Below, in pieces: positions 12,153-20,018 of a DNA stretch of 64,000 nt. Position numbers and translations under genes: made by a program. Origin of the DNA: Xenophilus sp. E41 (GTDB lineage Bacteria > Pseudomonadota > Gammaproteobacteria > Burkholderiales > Burkholderiaceae_C); the NCBI RefSeq assembly GCF_003671765.1, contig NZ_QPIB01000012.1:238758-302757 (forward strand), written 5' to 3'. The notes beneath the pieces are model-generated. The model saw only the letters and a list, made by a program, of their open reading frames with translations. It had not been told where the DNA came from and did no database searches. Position 1 is the stretch's first letter. Every line of letters starts with the position of its first letter.

Positions 12153-13172
12153 ATGCACGACTCACCTGCGCACGCAGCACCTGGTGTTCACGCCCATGCG
12201 GCGAACCTCGACCGCACGTCGCGCAAGAAGCTCGTCGCGGGCATAGCGGTCGGCTTCCTCGCCGCCGGCATCGGCGCCCTGTACACGGTGTTCGCCCGGT
12301 TGGGCATCGCACACGGACTTGCTTCCTCCGACATGACCTTCCTGCGCTTCGGCGTGGCGGGCGTCGTCACCTTGCCGTTGCTCATCCATTACCTGCGAAG
12401 GGATGCTGCGCGCATCTTTGCGCAGTGGCGCATCTGGCTGGCGATCGTGCTCCTGGCCGGGCCCCTGTTCGGGCTCCTGATGTTCACGGCGTTCCAGTTT
12501 GCGCCGGTGAGCCATGCGGCCGTCTTTCCCTTCTCCGCCATGAGCGTCATGGGCACGGTGCTGGCAGCCCGCTACCTCGGTGATCGACTCACTTTGCGAA
12601 AGGTGGTCGGCATCGGGCTAGTGATTGGGGGCCTTTTTTTGCTTTCAGGACTCGACCGTGCTTCGCTAGAACCGCGAGCACTGGTTGGCGATCTCATGTT
12701 TATTCTGGCCGGCGCGCTCTGGGCCGGCTTCGGCATCCTGCTGCGCCGGTTCAAGCTGGCTCCGCTCCTCGCCACGGCGATGGTGTCGTTCTTCGCGCTG
12801 GCGACCTACGTCCCCATCTACCTGGCGGCCACGGGGGGCACCCGGCTGCTCGCCGCGCAGCCCTCCCTGGTGCTTGTGGAGGTCCTGGTCCAGGGCGTCA
12901 TCGCGGGGGCAGGAACGCTTTACACCTACGCCAAGACGGTCGAGCTGCTGGGCGCGGCCCGGGCGGCGGTCTTTCCGGCGCTCGCGCCCGGCATGGCGGC
13001 TCTCTTGGCGTGGCCCGTGCTCGGCCATATTCCCGGGATTTTTGAGACTCTGGGTCTTTTCGTGGCCATTGTCGGCCTGCTAATCAGCGTGACTCAACGC
13101 TCGCCGTCCAGGATAGACGCGCACAACGTTCTGCAGCCGGTGGCTGGATCTGTCGCGAGCGAGGCGCGGTAG
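12153..13172 (+). CDS. EamA/DMT-family transporter
   Basis: 339-residue inner-membrane protein with about ten hydrophobic segments forming two EamA repeats. The ATG at 12153 has GGAG eight bases upstream; an alternative GTG at 12108 overlaps the GST stop and would add a short tail. The substrate is unknown; the family exports metabolites or amino acids. Codon use toward the 3' end (for example a T7 run near 12634) is a little less GC-rich than the neighbours. It ends 0 bp from the convergent LysR stop. Confidence 0.87.
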   Translation: MHDSPAHAAPGVHAHAANLDRTSRKKLVAGIAVGFLAAGIGALYTVFARLGIAHGLASSDMTFLRFGVAGVVTLPLLIHYLRRDAARIFAQWRIWLAIVLLAGPLFGLLMFTAFQFAPVSHAAVFPFSAMSVMGTVLAARYLGDRLTLRKVVGIGLVIGGLFLLSGLDRASLEPRALVGDLMFILAGALWAGFGILLRRFKLAPLLATAMVSFFALATYVPIYLAATGGTRLLAAQPSLVLVEVLVQGVIAGAGTLYTYAKTVELLGAARAAVFPALAPGMAALLAWPVLGHIPGIFETLGLFVAIVGLLISVTQRSPSRIDAHNVLQPVAGSVASEAR

Positions 13173-14054
13173 TCAGGCCAGCGTCGCCTGCACGAAGTCG
13201 GCGAATGCGCGCGCCTTGGCACTGGCCATCCTGCCCGTCGGAAACACGGCCCAGAGGTCGAGCTCCGGCAATGCCCAGTCGGTTAGGACCCTGACCACTT
13301 CTCCGCTCGCGATCTCGGGCGCGAACATCCAGTCCGATGCGACCGCCAGGCCCATGTGTGCACACACGGCGGCACGAAGGCCCTCGGCGGCAGTCACCCG
13401 CATGCGGCCGGATACCACCACCGAGATTTCGGTGCTGCCTTCACGAAAAGACCAGGTGGATCCGCCGCCACCCGGGTCGTAGACGACGGCCTGGTGATTC
13501 GCCAGCTCGGCCGGCGTCCTGGGGGTGCCGTGCGCGGCGAGGTAGGCGGGGGTGGCGACCACGCTGCGCCGGCCCTGTGCCAGCTTGCGTGCGGTCATGT
13601 TCGAGTCGGCCAGCGTACCGGTGCGCAGCGCCACGTCGATGCCTTCGCTGAGCAGGTCGATGACCCGGTCGTCGAGCACCACGTCGATGCTCAGATCGGG
13701 ATGGCGGTCCAGGAAGGGCTTGATCCTGGGAATGATGTGGATGCGCGAGAGCGTGACGCCGGCGCAGACCCGAAGCCGTCCCTTCAGGGCGGTGCTGTTC
13801 CCCCGGGCGGCATCGTCGGCCTGGTTCGCCTCCTCGATGGCGCGCCTTGCAAATCCGTAGAAGCTCTGTCCTGCTTCGGTGGGGAGCAGCCCTTTGGCGC
13901 TGCGCAGGAGCAGCCGCACGCCCAGGCGTGCTTCGAGCTGCGCCACGGATTTGGACACGGCGGGCTGTCCGACCTCCAAACGCCTGGCCGCAGCTGAAAA
14001 CGAGCCGCATTCGACGACGACGACGAATGTCTCCATGGCGGCGAGGCGGTCCAT
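13173..14054 (-). CDS. LysR-family transcriptional regulator
   Basis: 293 residues: N-terminal winged helix (METFVVVVECGSFSAAARRLEVGQPAVSKSVAQLEARLG) and a C-terminal effector domain starting near 90. ATG at 14054 gives MDRLAAMETF, the usual start of this subgroup; the upstream extension is spurious. It is divergent from the peroxiredoxin/SDR/hydrolase operon over 249 bp that contain an inverted repeat (14188-14204), which makes that operon its likely target. A matching repeat sits before the GST gene on its other side. Confidence 0.92.
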   Translation of the reverse strand: MDRLAAMETFVVVVECGSFSAAARRLEVGQPAVSKSVAQLEARLGVRLLLRSAKGLLPTEAGQSFYGFARRAIEEANQADDAARGNSTALKGRLRVCAGVTLSRIHIIPRIKPFLDRHPDLSIDVVLDDRVIDLLSEGIDVALRTGTLADSNMTARKLAQGRRSVVATPAYLAAHGTPRTPAELANHQAVVYDPGGGGSTWSFREGSTEISVVVSGRMRVTAAEGLRAAVCAHMGLAVASDWMFAPEIASGEVVRVLTDWALPELDLWAVFPTGRMASAKARAFADFVQATLA

Positions 14055-14187
14055 CGTTCGATCTCTCTGCTTTGATGTTGGAAGCGGTCTAACGGCGTTG
14101 GGGGCCAATCCTAGTGCGTCCGGAACCGACACCTGAGGGCCTGGCGCGGGACGCCGGAGCGCAGCGCTCGCGTCGTGAGGCGAGCGC

Positions 14188-14204
14188 CATTCCTGTTCGG
14201 AATG
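14188..14204 (+). promoter_or_regulatory. Candidate LysR-type operator before peroxiredoxin operon
   Basis: Inverted repeat CATTCC-TGTTC-GGAATG, a T-N11-A box located between the divergent LysR gene and the operon at 14304. Same arms and outer GCGC/CGC bases as at 11386-11402. Confidence 0.5.
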
Positions 14205-14303
14205 CGCCGTATGCGCGCGAGCCGCGTTCCCGGCGGCGCCTCCAGGGGCGACATTCATGTCACCCCATCCACTCCCGCGAACACAGGAATACAGGAACAC
14301 ACC

Positions 14304-14990
14304 ATGTCTCTTCAAGACAAGCTCGATGCCTTCAAGGCCGATTTCGTTGCCGGCAAGGCACCCTACTTCGCGCCGGCCGACATTCATCCGATCATGGCGC
14401 GAGCGACCGCCGAACTGATCGCATCCGGCCAGGCGAAGAAGGCGCTCAGGGCGGGTGACAAGGCCCCCGCGTTCAATCTGAAGGATCCCGACGGCAAGTA
14501 CGTCAGCTCCGCCGAATTGCTGGCTCAGGGCCCGCTCGTCCTGAGCTTCTACCGCGGTGTGTGGTGCCCCTACTGCAACATGGAGCTGCAGGCACTGGAA
14601 GAGGCGGTTGCGGCCTTCGCCGAACTGGGCGCTCGCGTGGTCGCGATCTCGCCGCAGAACTCGGTGAACAGCCGAAAGTCGGTACGCACGAACGCGCTGA
14701 GCTTCCCGATCCTGAGCGACGCAGGCAACGAAGTGGCTGCGGCCTTCGGCCTGCGCTTCGCATTGCCGGACTATCTGGTCGACCTCTACAAGAAGCTGAA
14801 GAACGACCTTCCGGCCTTCAACGGCGACAGCAGCTGGACGCTGCCGATGCCGGGGCGCTATGTGATCGCGCAGGACGGCACGATCCTGTATGCGGAGGTC
14901 AACCCCGACTACACCCAGCGTCCCGATCCGTCCGAGATGCTCCCGGCGCTGCAGGTGGCCGCCAGCCGCATCCCCTACGGAGTCGCATGA
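14304..14990 (+). CDS. AhpC/TSA-type peroxiredoxin-like protein
   Basis: 228 residues: an N-terminal helical extension (1-50) and a thioredoxin-fold domain with FYRGVWCPYC, where Cys88 is the likely peroxidatic residue and Cys91 completes a CxxC. It should reduce peroxides or alkyl hydroperoxides. ATG at 14304 (MSLQDKLDAF) is the family-typical start. It overlaps the next gene by ATGA, indicating translational coupling with the SDR, and is divergent from the LysR gene. Confidence 0.9.
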   Translation: MSLQDKLDAFKADFVAGKAPYFAPADIHPIMARATAELIASGQAKKALRAGDKAPAFNLKDPDGKYVSSAELLAQGPLVLSFYRGVWCPYCNMELQALEEAVAAFAELGARVVAISPQNSVNSRKSVRTNALSFPILSDAGNEVAAAFGLRFALPDYLVDLYKKLKNDLPAFNGDSSWTLPMPGRYVIAQDGTILYAEVNPDYTQRPDPSEMLPALQVAASRIPYGVA

Positions 14991-15784
14991 TGAACCTCCA
15001 CGAAAAACGCATTCTGATCACCGGCGGCACGAGCGGGATCGGCCTGGCCCTCGCCACCCAGGCCCTGCGGCGCGGTGCCAGCGTCCTGGTCACCGGCCGT
15101 CGAAAGGCAGCCGTCGACGCGGCCCTTGCACAGTTGCAGGCCGAGGGCGGCAAGGTGCATGGCGTGGCAGCCGACGTGAGCACGAGCGCCGGGCGCGCGG
15201 CCACACTCAACGCGGCTCGAGAACGGCTTGGCGGGCTCGACGTGCTGGTCAACAACGCCGGGGCCGTGCGCGCGGGGCGCCTCGAAACCATGACCGACGC
15301 CGAAGTCGACGCCATGGTGGGCACGAACCTGCTGGGTCCGATCTTCCTCACGCGCGATGCCTTGCCGATGCTGCGTGCCAGCGGCGAGGCGCTGGTGGTC
15401 AACGTGAGTTCGGGCATCGCGCTGGTGCCCATGCCCTTCTATGCGGTCTACGCCGCCGTCAAGGCGGCCGTCGTGCGCTTCGGCGATGCGATGCGCCGGG
15501 AGCTGCACGGCGAGGGGGTGAATGTTCTCAACGCGTACCCCACGGCGACAGACACACCCATGATGAAGACCGGAAACCCGTCCGTGCCCCTGGAAGGCGC
15601 CGATGCCGTGGCCCTGGCCATCGCCGAGGCCATCGAGCAAGGGAGCCGGGAGCTCATCCGCGGCGGCGAGGCCCGCCTGCAGTTGATGGCGCAAGAGCGC
15701 AGCACACCCGAGACGCTGGACGCCCGTTTCGCCGCCATGAAGCCCACGCTCGAGCGTGCCGTCGCGAATCACCACGCGCTCTAG
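14987..15784 (+). CDS. SDR-family oxidoreductase (DltE-like)
   Basis: 265-residue classical SDR. NAD(P)-binding TGGTSGIG (12-19), NNAG (89-92), catalytic Ser141/142, Tyr155 and Lys159 all present. An Arg/Lys pattern after strand 2 (TGRRKAA) suggests NADP(H). The ATG overlaps the peroxiredoxin stop; a second ATG follows at once. The substrate is unknown; together with the downstream beta-diketone-hydrolase-like enzyme it may interconvert a hydroxy-ketone and a diketone. Confidence 0.9.
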   Translation: MMNLHEKRILITGGTSGIGLALATQALRRGASVLVTGRRKAAVDAALAQLQAEGGKVHGVAADVSTSAGRAATLNAARERLGGLDVLVNNAGAVRAGRLETMTDAEVDAMVGTNLLGPIFLTRDALPMLRASGEALVVNVSSGIALVPMPFYAVYAAVKAAVVRFGDAMRRELHGEGVNVLNAYPTATDTPMMKTGNPSVPLEGADAVALAIAEAIEQGSRELIRGGEARLQLMAQERSTPETLDARFAAMKPTLERAVANHHAL

Positions 15785-15851
15785 GCGCCAACCATCACGA
15801 GCAGTCACGCCTGGGCGACCTGGCCCGAATCACCGAACGAAAGCAACTCAC

Positions 15852-16619
15852 ATGTCCATATTTGCAAACTACGCCAACGCCTTCCCCAACGCCAGACTCA
15901 CCCGCTCGGAGAGCGGTGTGCTGGAGATCGCCTTCCACACCGACGGCGGCAAGCTGATCTTCAACGGCCACACGCACGAACAGTTCACGGAGCTGTTCCA
16001 CCAGGTCGGGGAGGACGCCGACAACCGCGTCGTCATCCTGACCGGCAGTGGCGACGCCTTCATGGACAGCATCGCGCCCGACGGCTTCGACTTCTTCTCG
16101 CCTCGCGGCTACGACAAGATCTTCCGCGAGGGACGCAAGATCCTGATGAACATCCTGGACATCGAGGTCCCGATGATCGCGGCGCTCAACGGCCCCGTGC
16201 TCTTGCACTCGGAGTACGTACTGCTGTGCGACATCGTGCTGGCCACTCCCGACACGGTGTTTCAGGACATGCCGCACAAGGCATTCGGCATCGCGCCGAA
16301 CGACGGCATCCACCTGCTGTGGCCGGAGGTCCTTGGCAGCATCCGCGGGCGCTACTTCATCCTGACGCAGCAGAAGATTGGTGCAGAAGAAGCGAAGTCT
16401 CTGGGTGTGGTCAACGAGATCGTACCCGCCGACCGGTTGCTGACCCGTGCCCGCGAGCTTGCGGCTTCCATCGCGGCCCAGCCACCGCTCACCACGAAGT
16501 ACACACGCATCGGCTTCACCCAGCGCCTGCGCCGCATCGTCGACGAAGGCATCGGATACGGTCTGGCGCTCGAAGGGATCACGGCTGCAGAGGTCGCACG
16601 GGCATCGTCGGCGGCCTGA
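15852..16619 (+). CDS. Crotonase-fold hydrolase, 6-oxocamphor-hydrolase-like
   Basis: 255-residue crotonase-superfamily protein. A general enoyl-CoA hydratase label would be the default, but five polar residues match, in identity and spacing, those I recall for 6-oxocamphor hydrolase (His45, His122, His145, Asp154, Glu244): here His42, His119, His142, Asp151 and Glu241. That enzyme cleaves a cyclic beta-diketone by a retro-Claisen step without CoA. The segments GPVLLHSEY and MPHKAFGIAPNDG hold the core. Third gene of an operon with a peroxiredoxin and an SDR, 67 bp downstream. The substrate is unknown. Confidence 0.75.
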   Translation: MSIFANYANAFPNARLTRSESGVLEIAFHTDGGKLIFNGHTHEQFTELFHQVGEDADNRVVILTGSGDAFMDSIAPDGFDFFSPRGYDKIFREGRKILMNILDIEVPMIAALNGPVLLHSEYVLLCDIVLATPDTVFQDMPHKAFGIAPNDGIHLLWPEVLGSIRGRYFILTQQKIGAEEAKSLGVVNEIVPADRLLTRARELAASIAAQPPLTTKYTRIGFTQRLRRIVDEGIGYGLALEGITAAEVARASSAA

Positions 16620-16695
16620 TCAGTTCGACGCGGCTGACGGGCGACCCAGGCCGGTGCCAACAATGCCTCTGCCAGAAGGCTCTTGCGGGTTGCGT

Positions 16696-17328
16696 TCAAG
16701 ACCGCGGTATGCGAACCCCGACGGCGGCGAGGAACGCCGGGAGCGACCATCGCGGCGGCAGCAGGAACATCCGCGTCTCCAGCCGCCCCAGGTCGTCGGG
16801 CGCGACCTCGCGGCCGAGGTAACTGAGCCGCCTGTCGCGGATCTCGACGAATCCGGCCTCATGGCGCCGCGCCAGGCTGCGCCACAAGGCATGCGCCCCG
16901 GCCGATTGGCGTGCGCCGGTCATCAGGCAAATGCCCTGGCCCAGCGCCCATTCGTAGATCGCCGTCGCGATGCCCAGCCGCTGATAGTGCATCAGGTAGC
17001 GCGAGTGCGGGGAACGAAGGTGCCGGTCCGCTCGCCGGTCGACCTCGGCGAGCCGGTTGAAGACGGTGCAGCCGGCCAGACACTGCCGCTGCACGTCTTC
17101 CACATACGCATGGAGTTCACCGCCCACCGACCGCACATGCACCATGAAGCGGGGGTCGTGCAGCCGGAAGGTGGGCAGGCCGTGCAGGCGGTCGCCGCGC
17201 CGGCGCATGCGCGCGTAGAGCTCGGCCAGCGGCGCCCCGCGCTCTTCGGACGGATCGACGTCGACGCGGAGCTCGGCCGGACGGAGAAACGGGAAGGAAA
17301 ACAAGGGCAACGGCAGTGCGGCGTGCAT
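16696..17328 (-). CDS. GNAT-like N-acetyltransferase
   Basis: 210 residues. The central stretch YLMHYQRLGIATAIYEWALG has the R/QxxG-x-A acyl-CoA binding turn of GNAT enzymes, followed by a long helix and a hydrophobic C-terminus. The acceptor is unknown. ATG at 17328 starts 5 bp after the upstream universal-stress-protein stop, so it is the last gene of a four-gene minus-strand set (rnk, two usp, this). A longer upstream frame is antisense-like Cys/Arg-rich sequence. Confidence 0.65.
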   Translation of the reverse strand: MHAALPLPLFSFPFLRPAELRVDVDPSEERGAPLAELYARMRRRGDRLHGLPTFRLHDPRFMVHVRSVGGELHAYVEDVQRQCLAGCTVFNRLAEVDRRADRHLRSPHSRYLMHYQRLGIATAIYEWALGQGICLMTGARQSAGAHALWRSLARRHEAGFVEIRDRRLSYLGREVAPDDLGRLETRMFLLPPRWSLPAFLAAVGVRIPRS

Positions 17329-17332
17329 GGTC

Positions 17333-18112
17333 TCAGTCCGTCGCGGCGATCGGTCCCTGCAGGCGCAGGTCGTGGGGCACCAGCAGCACGTCGCCGCTCG
17401 ATCGGCTGAGCACGTGGCCGGCCGCGCTTCGACAGAGCGCATCGCCGATGCAGTTGGACCGCCTGTGCCTGGCCACCACCGTCAACTGCGCACGGGCGTG
17501 CCGTGGACCGCCCGCGCGCGTCGCGATGTCCGGCGCCGAGCGCCCCGCCGCACGCACCCATGCACGACGCAAGCCGTCGCGCAGGCGGGTCCCGAGCGTC
17601 GGCGCCGAGGCATGCAAGGGCACATGCCCCGCGTCGTGCCCGATCGACCGGGCAAGGTGCAGGAGCGCGGCGGCATCGGGGGCCGAATCGATCGCCACCA
17701 CCCGCCGGTAGCGGCAGGCCGCCTCGATCCGGGCAACCAGGAGCGGGCAGGGGACGACGCGCTGCAGCCGCTCGACCGGCAGGCAGCCCGACAGCGATCC
17801 GTCCGGCCGGTCCCACCCCGGGCCGACCACCAGCAGGTCGACCCAGCGGGCTTCCTCCGCCACCGCGTCCAGATGCCCGCGGATGTCGGCCACGTTCTTC
17901 ACGAGAACGCCGAAGCGCGCGTGGATGTCGGAGGCGATGCGCCTCGACGTCTCTCGCCACGCCCCTGCCTCGATATCAGCCTGCAGGTCGGCCGGCGCAT
18001 ACATGATCTTCAGCAGGCAACGCTCGCGCCGGGCCAGCGAGGCCGCTCGCAGCACCGCCAGCTGGCCCTGGGGCGAGAAGTCGGTGAGCGCCAGGATGGC
18101 ATCGAAGTGCAT
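17333..18112 (-). CDS. Universal stress protein (tandem Usp domains)
   Basis: 259 residues with two UspA-like halves: MHFDAILALTDFSPQGQLAVLRAA opens the first; the second begins near YRRVVAIDSAPDAAALLHLA and ends GDVLLVPHDL. The ATP-binding GxxG-x9-GS loop is not intact, so nucleotide binding is doubtful. A GGAG ribosome site overlaps the TAG stop of the preceding usp reading frame (18122-18124). It belongs to the rnk-usp-usp-GNAT stress group. Confidence 0.8.
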   Translation of the reverse strand: MHFDAILALTDFSPQGQLAVLRAASLARRERCLLKIMYAPADLQADIEAGAWRETSRRIASDIHARFGVLVKNVADIRGHLDAVAEEARWVDLLVVGPGWDRPDGSLSGCLPVERLQRVVPCPLLVARIEAACRYRRVVAIDSAPDAAALLHLARSIGHDAGHVPLHASAPTLGTRLRDGLRRAWVRAAGRSAPDIATRAGGPRHARAQLTVVARHRRSNCIGDALCRSAAGHVLSRSSGDVLLVPHDLRLQGPIAATD

Positions 18113-18121
18113 GGCGGTCTC

Positions 18122-19140
18122 CTAGCGGCCCATGGCCGCGGCACTCCAGCCGAAGGACAGCAGGGCGCTGCGGTCGCGTTCCGGTTCGCGCGCGAACACC
18201 GCCGCCGGATTGGGAAAGCGGGCGGCTCGGGCGCACCGGCCCGGACCCTGCGCACGGCCAGCGCGTCGGCGGCGAGCCGGGTCACCGCGTGCACGCCCGA
18301 CGCCGGCGCCCAGTCGTGGGGGACCACGAGCACGTCGGTGGCCGAAAAGCCCAGGATCCGGCTCGCCGTGCTGGCGAAGAAGAGGTCGGCCCATCGTGAC
18401 GACGGGTGCCTGCCGACGACGATCAGCTCGGCGCCGCTGTTCTGCTGCTGCACCACGGTCTGCCGGGCAGGATCGCCGTGCCCGACGGCGGAGCGCACGC
18501 GATTGCGTCGGGCGTCGTACGAATCCGTCAGCCGCAGCATCCGGTCCTGCGCGTGGCGCCGGCAGGCGTCGCGGTAGGCCTTGATCGCCGCCGGCGACAC
18601 CTCGGCCTGGCGCAGCTTCCCCTCGTTCGCCGTGCTCACGGCGTGGAACAGTTCGGCGCGGGCCGGCCGGGCGAGCGCCAGGCCGACGTCGACGAGGGCC
18701 TGCGAGGTGGGCGAGAAATCGACGGCGACGATCAGGCTGCGGTAGTCGTGCGCGGCGTCGCGCCGGACGACGAGGACCGGCCGCCGCGCCGCCCTGAGCA
18801 AGCGCTCGACCGGCTGGCCGACGAAGAAGGCCCGCAGCCCGCTCACCCGCGCGGTGCCCCACACGACCAGGTCGGCGTGCCGGACTTCGGGAAGCAGGTC
18901 GTCGACTGTGAAGCAGAGGCGGCTCACCGCCGATGCGCGAATGCCGTGACGCTGGGTGAGTTGCAGGGCGTGGTGTGCCAGGCGGGTGGCGGCATCTTCG
19001 GGCGGCGCCTCTGCCGGATAGGCGAGGTAGACCAGGCGAAGTGCGGCATCGTGCTGCGCAGCCAGCAGGGCCGCACGCGACAGGGCGTGGTGGCCGCACG
19101 GGGAGAAATCGGTGACGACCAGGATGGAGCGGGGGGTCAT
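18122..19140 (-). pseudogene. Universal stress protein gene, probable frameshift near 3' end
   Basis: Two Usp domains: MTPRSILVVTDFSPCGHHALSRAA (about 1-130) and YRSLIVAVDFSPTSQALVDVG to SATDVLVVPHDW (about 135-280). Both are intact. Beyond about residue 297 (nt 18230-18260) the original frame turns into Arg/Pro/Cys-rich text that would run 103 bp into the next usp gene, to 18010. A neighbouring frame gives a natural-looking tail (FPNPAAVFAREPERD ... GWSAAAMGR) ending at TAG 18122-18124, exactly at the next gene's ribosome site. A one-base indel, real or from sequencing, is the simplest reading; the Usp function may survive. RBS AGGAT stands before the ATG. Confidence 0.7.
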
Positions 19141-19260
19141 GGCAGATCCTTTCGACCAGGCGAGTGCCGGCCTCCAGCGCGCGGCATCGCGACGATGGAA
19201 GCGTCGGGCAGAGAGAGAGAGGGACTCGGCGACGCGCCGAGTGGGGAGTGCCGGGCCGGA

Positions 19261-19662
19261 CTAGCTGGCGTAGTCGCCGCAGGCCTCGGGCTGGTACTGG
19301 ATGGCCACGATCTCCGCGGCACACGCCTCGCCCATCGGCGTCAGCCAGCGGGCGACGTCCCCGGCCTTCAGGCCCAGCAGGCTGTTGCCGACCGGCGAGA
19401 GCACCGAGATGAAGCCGGCCGCGGGCTGCGCGTCCGCGGGATAGCAGAGCGTCAGGACCTGGCGCTGGCGCGTGTGCACGTCGACGACTTCGGCACGCGA
19501 ATGCATGGTGACGACGTCGGCACCCACGGCGCGCGCGCTGACGACTTCGGCGTACGCGAGCAGGTCCACCAGCGTGGGCGGAAGCTCCCGCGCAGGGAGC
19601 TTCGAGAGACGGGAGAAATCCAGATCGGTGAGCGTGCGCTCGCCGAGACCGATTGCGTGCAT
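19261..19662 (-). CDS. rnk: Nucleoside diphosphate kinase regulator, GreA/B-like
   Basis: 133 residues, close to the usual length of Rnk. A short N-terminal helical part, then a GreA/GreB C-terminal-type domain: TLCYPADAQPAAGFISVLSPVGNSLLGLKAGD. Rnk lacks the long coiled coil of Gre factors and binds RNA polymerase. ATG at 19662 (MHAIGLGERTL) is chosen; the upstream in-frame extension is not coding-like. It lies with two usp genes, a pairing that suggests a stress or redox-regulated unit. Confidence 0.85.
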   Translation of the reverse strand: MHAIGLGERTLTDLDFSRLSKLPARELPPTLVDLLAYAEVVSARAVGADVVTMHSRAEVVDVHTRQRQVLTLCYPADAQPAAGFISVLSPVGNSLLGLKAGDVARWLTPMGEACAAEIVAIQYQPEACGDYAS

Positions 19663-19781
19663 GTCAGCACTCCATCGAATGCGAACGCCAGTCCTGCTGT
19701 CGTTCGCGGCCGCGCGTGGGTCGGTGCCCGGCGGTGGATGGTTGCGCTGAAAGGGGGAGGGGGGAGAGCGAACCGCCGGGC

Positions 19782-19898
19782 TCAGGAATGTGCTTGCGTC
19801 GGCCGACGAAGCGCCTTCTTGGCGCGTGCACGCGCCCAGGTGGCTGCAGGAAGCAGCGCAGCCAGGGCGATGGAAGTGCACAGCAGGGCGGTGGTCAT
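19782..19898 (-). CDS. Possible 38-residue membrane peptide
   Basis: A small frame, MTTALLCTSIALAALLPAA then a basic tail ending PTQAHS: one hydrophobic segment of about 17 residues followed by Arg/Lys, typical of a bitopic small protein. It sits in the 356-bp gap between rnk and the MocR gene. No clear ribosome site was recognised and no relative is known to me. Confidence 0.3.
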   Translation of the reverse strand: MTTALLCTSIALAALLPAATWARARAKKALRRPTQAHS

Positions 19899-20018
19899 GG
19901 CCGAGAGTCTAGGCGGTTCAGCATTTGCTGCAAGCGCAAGGCGCAATGCCCTCACGGCCTCTGCCAGATAGGCATCACGGGCCGCCGGCCCCGCGCGCCC
20001 ATGCGCCCATGCGCCGGG

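Noticed and set aside
12625-12650. T7 run after G/C bases that looks like a terminator
   Set aside because: It lies inside the DMT transporter frame (encoding GLFLLSG) and has no matching upstream stem.
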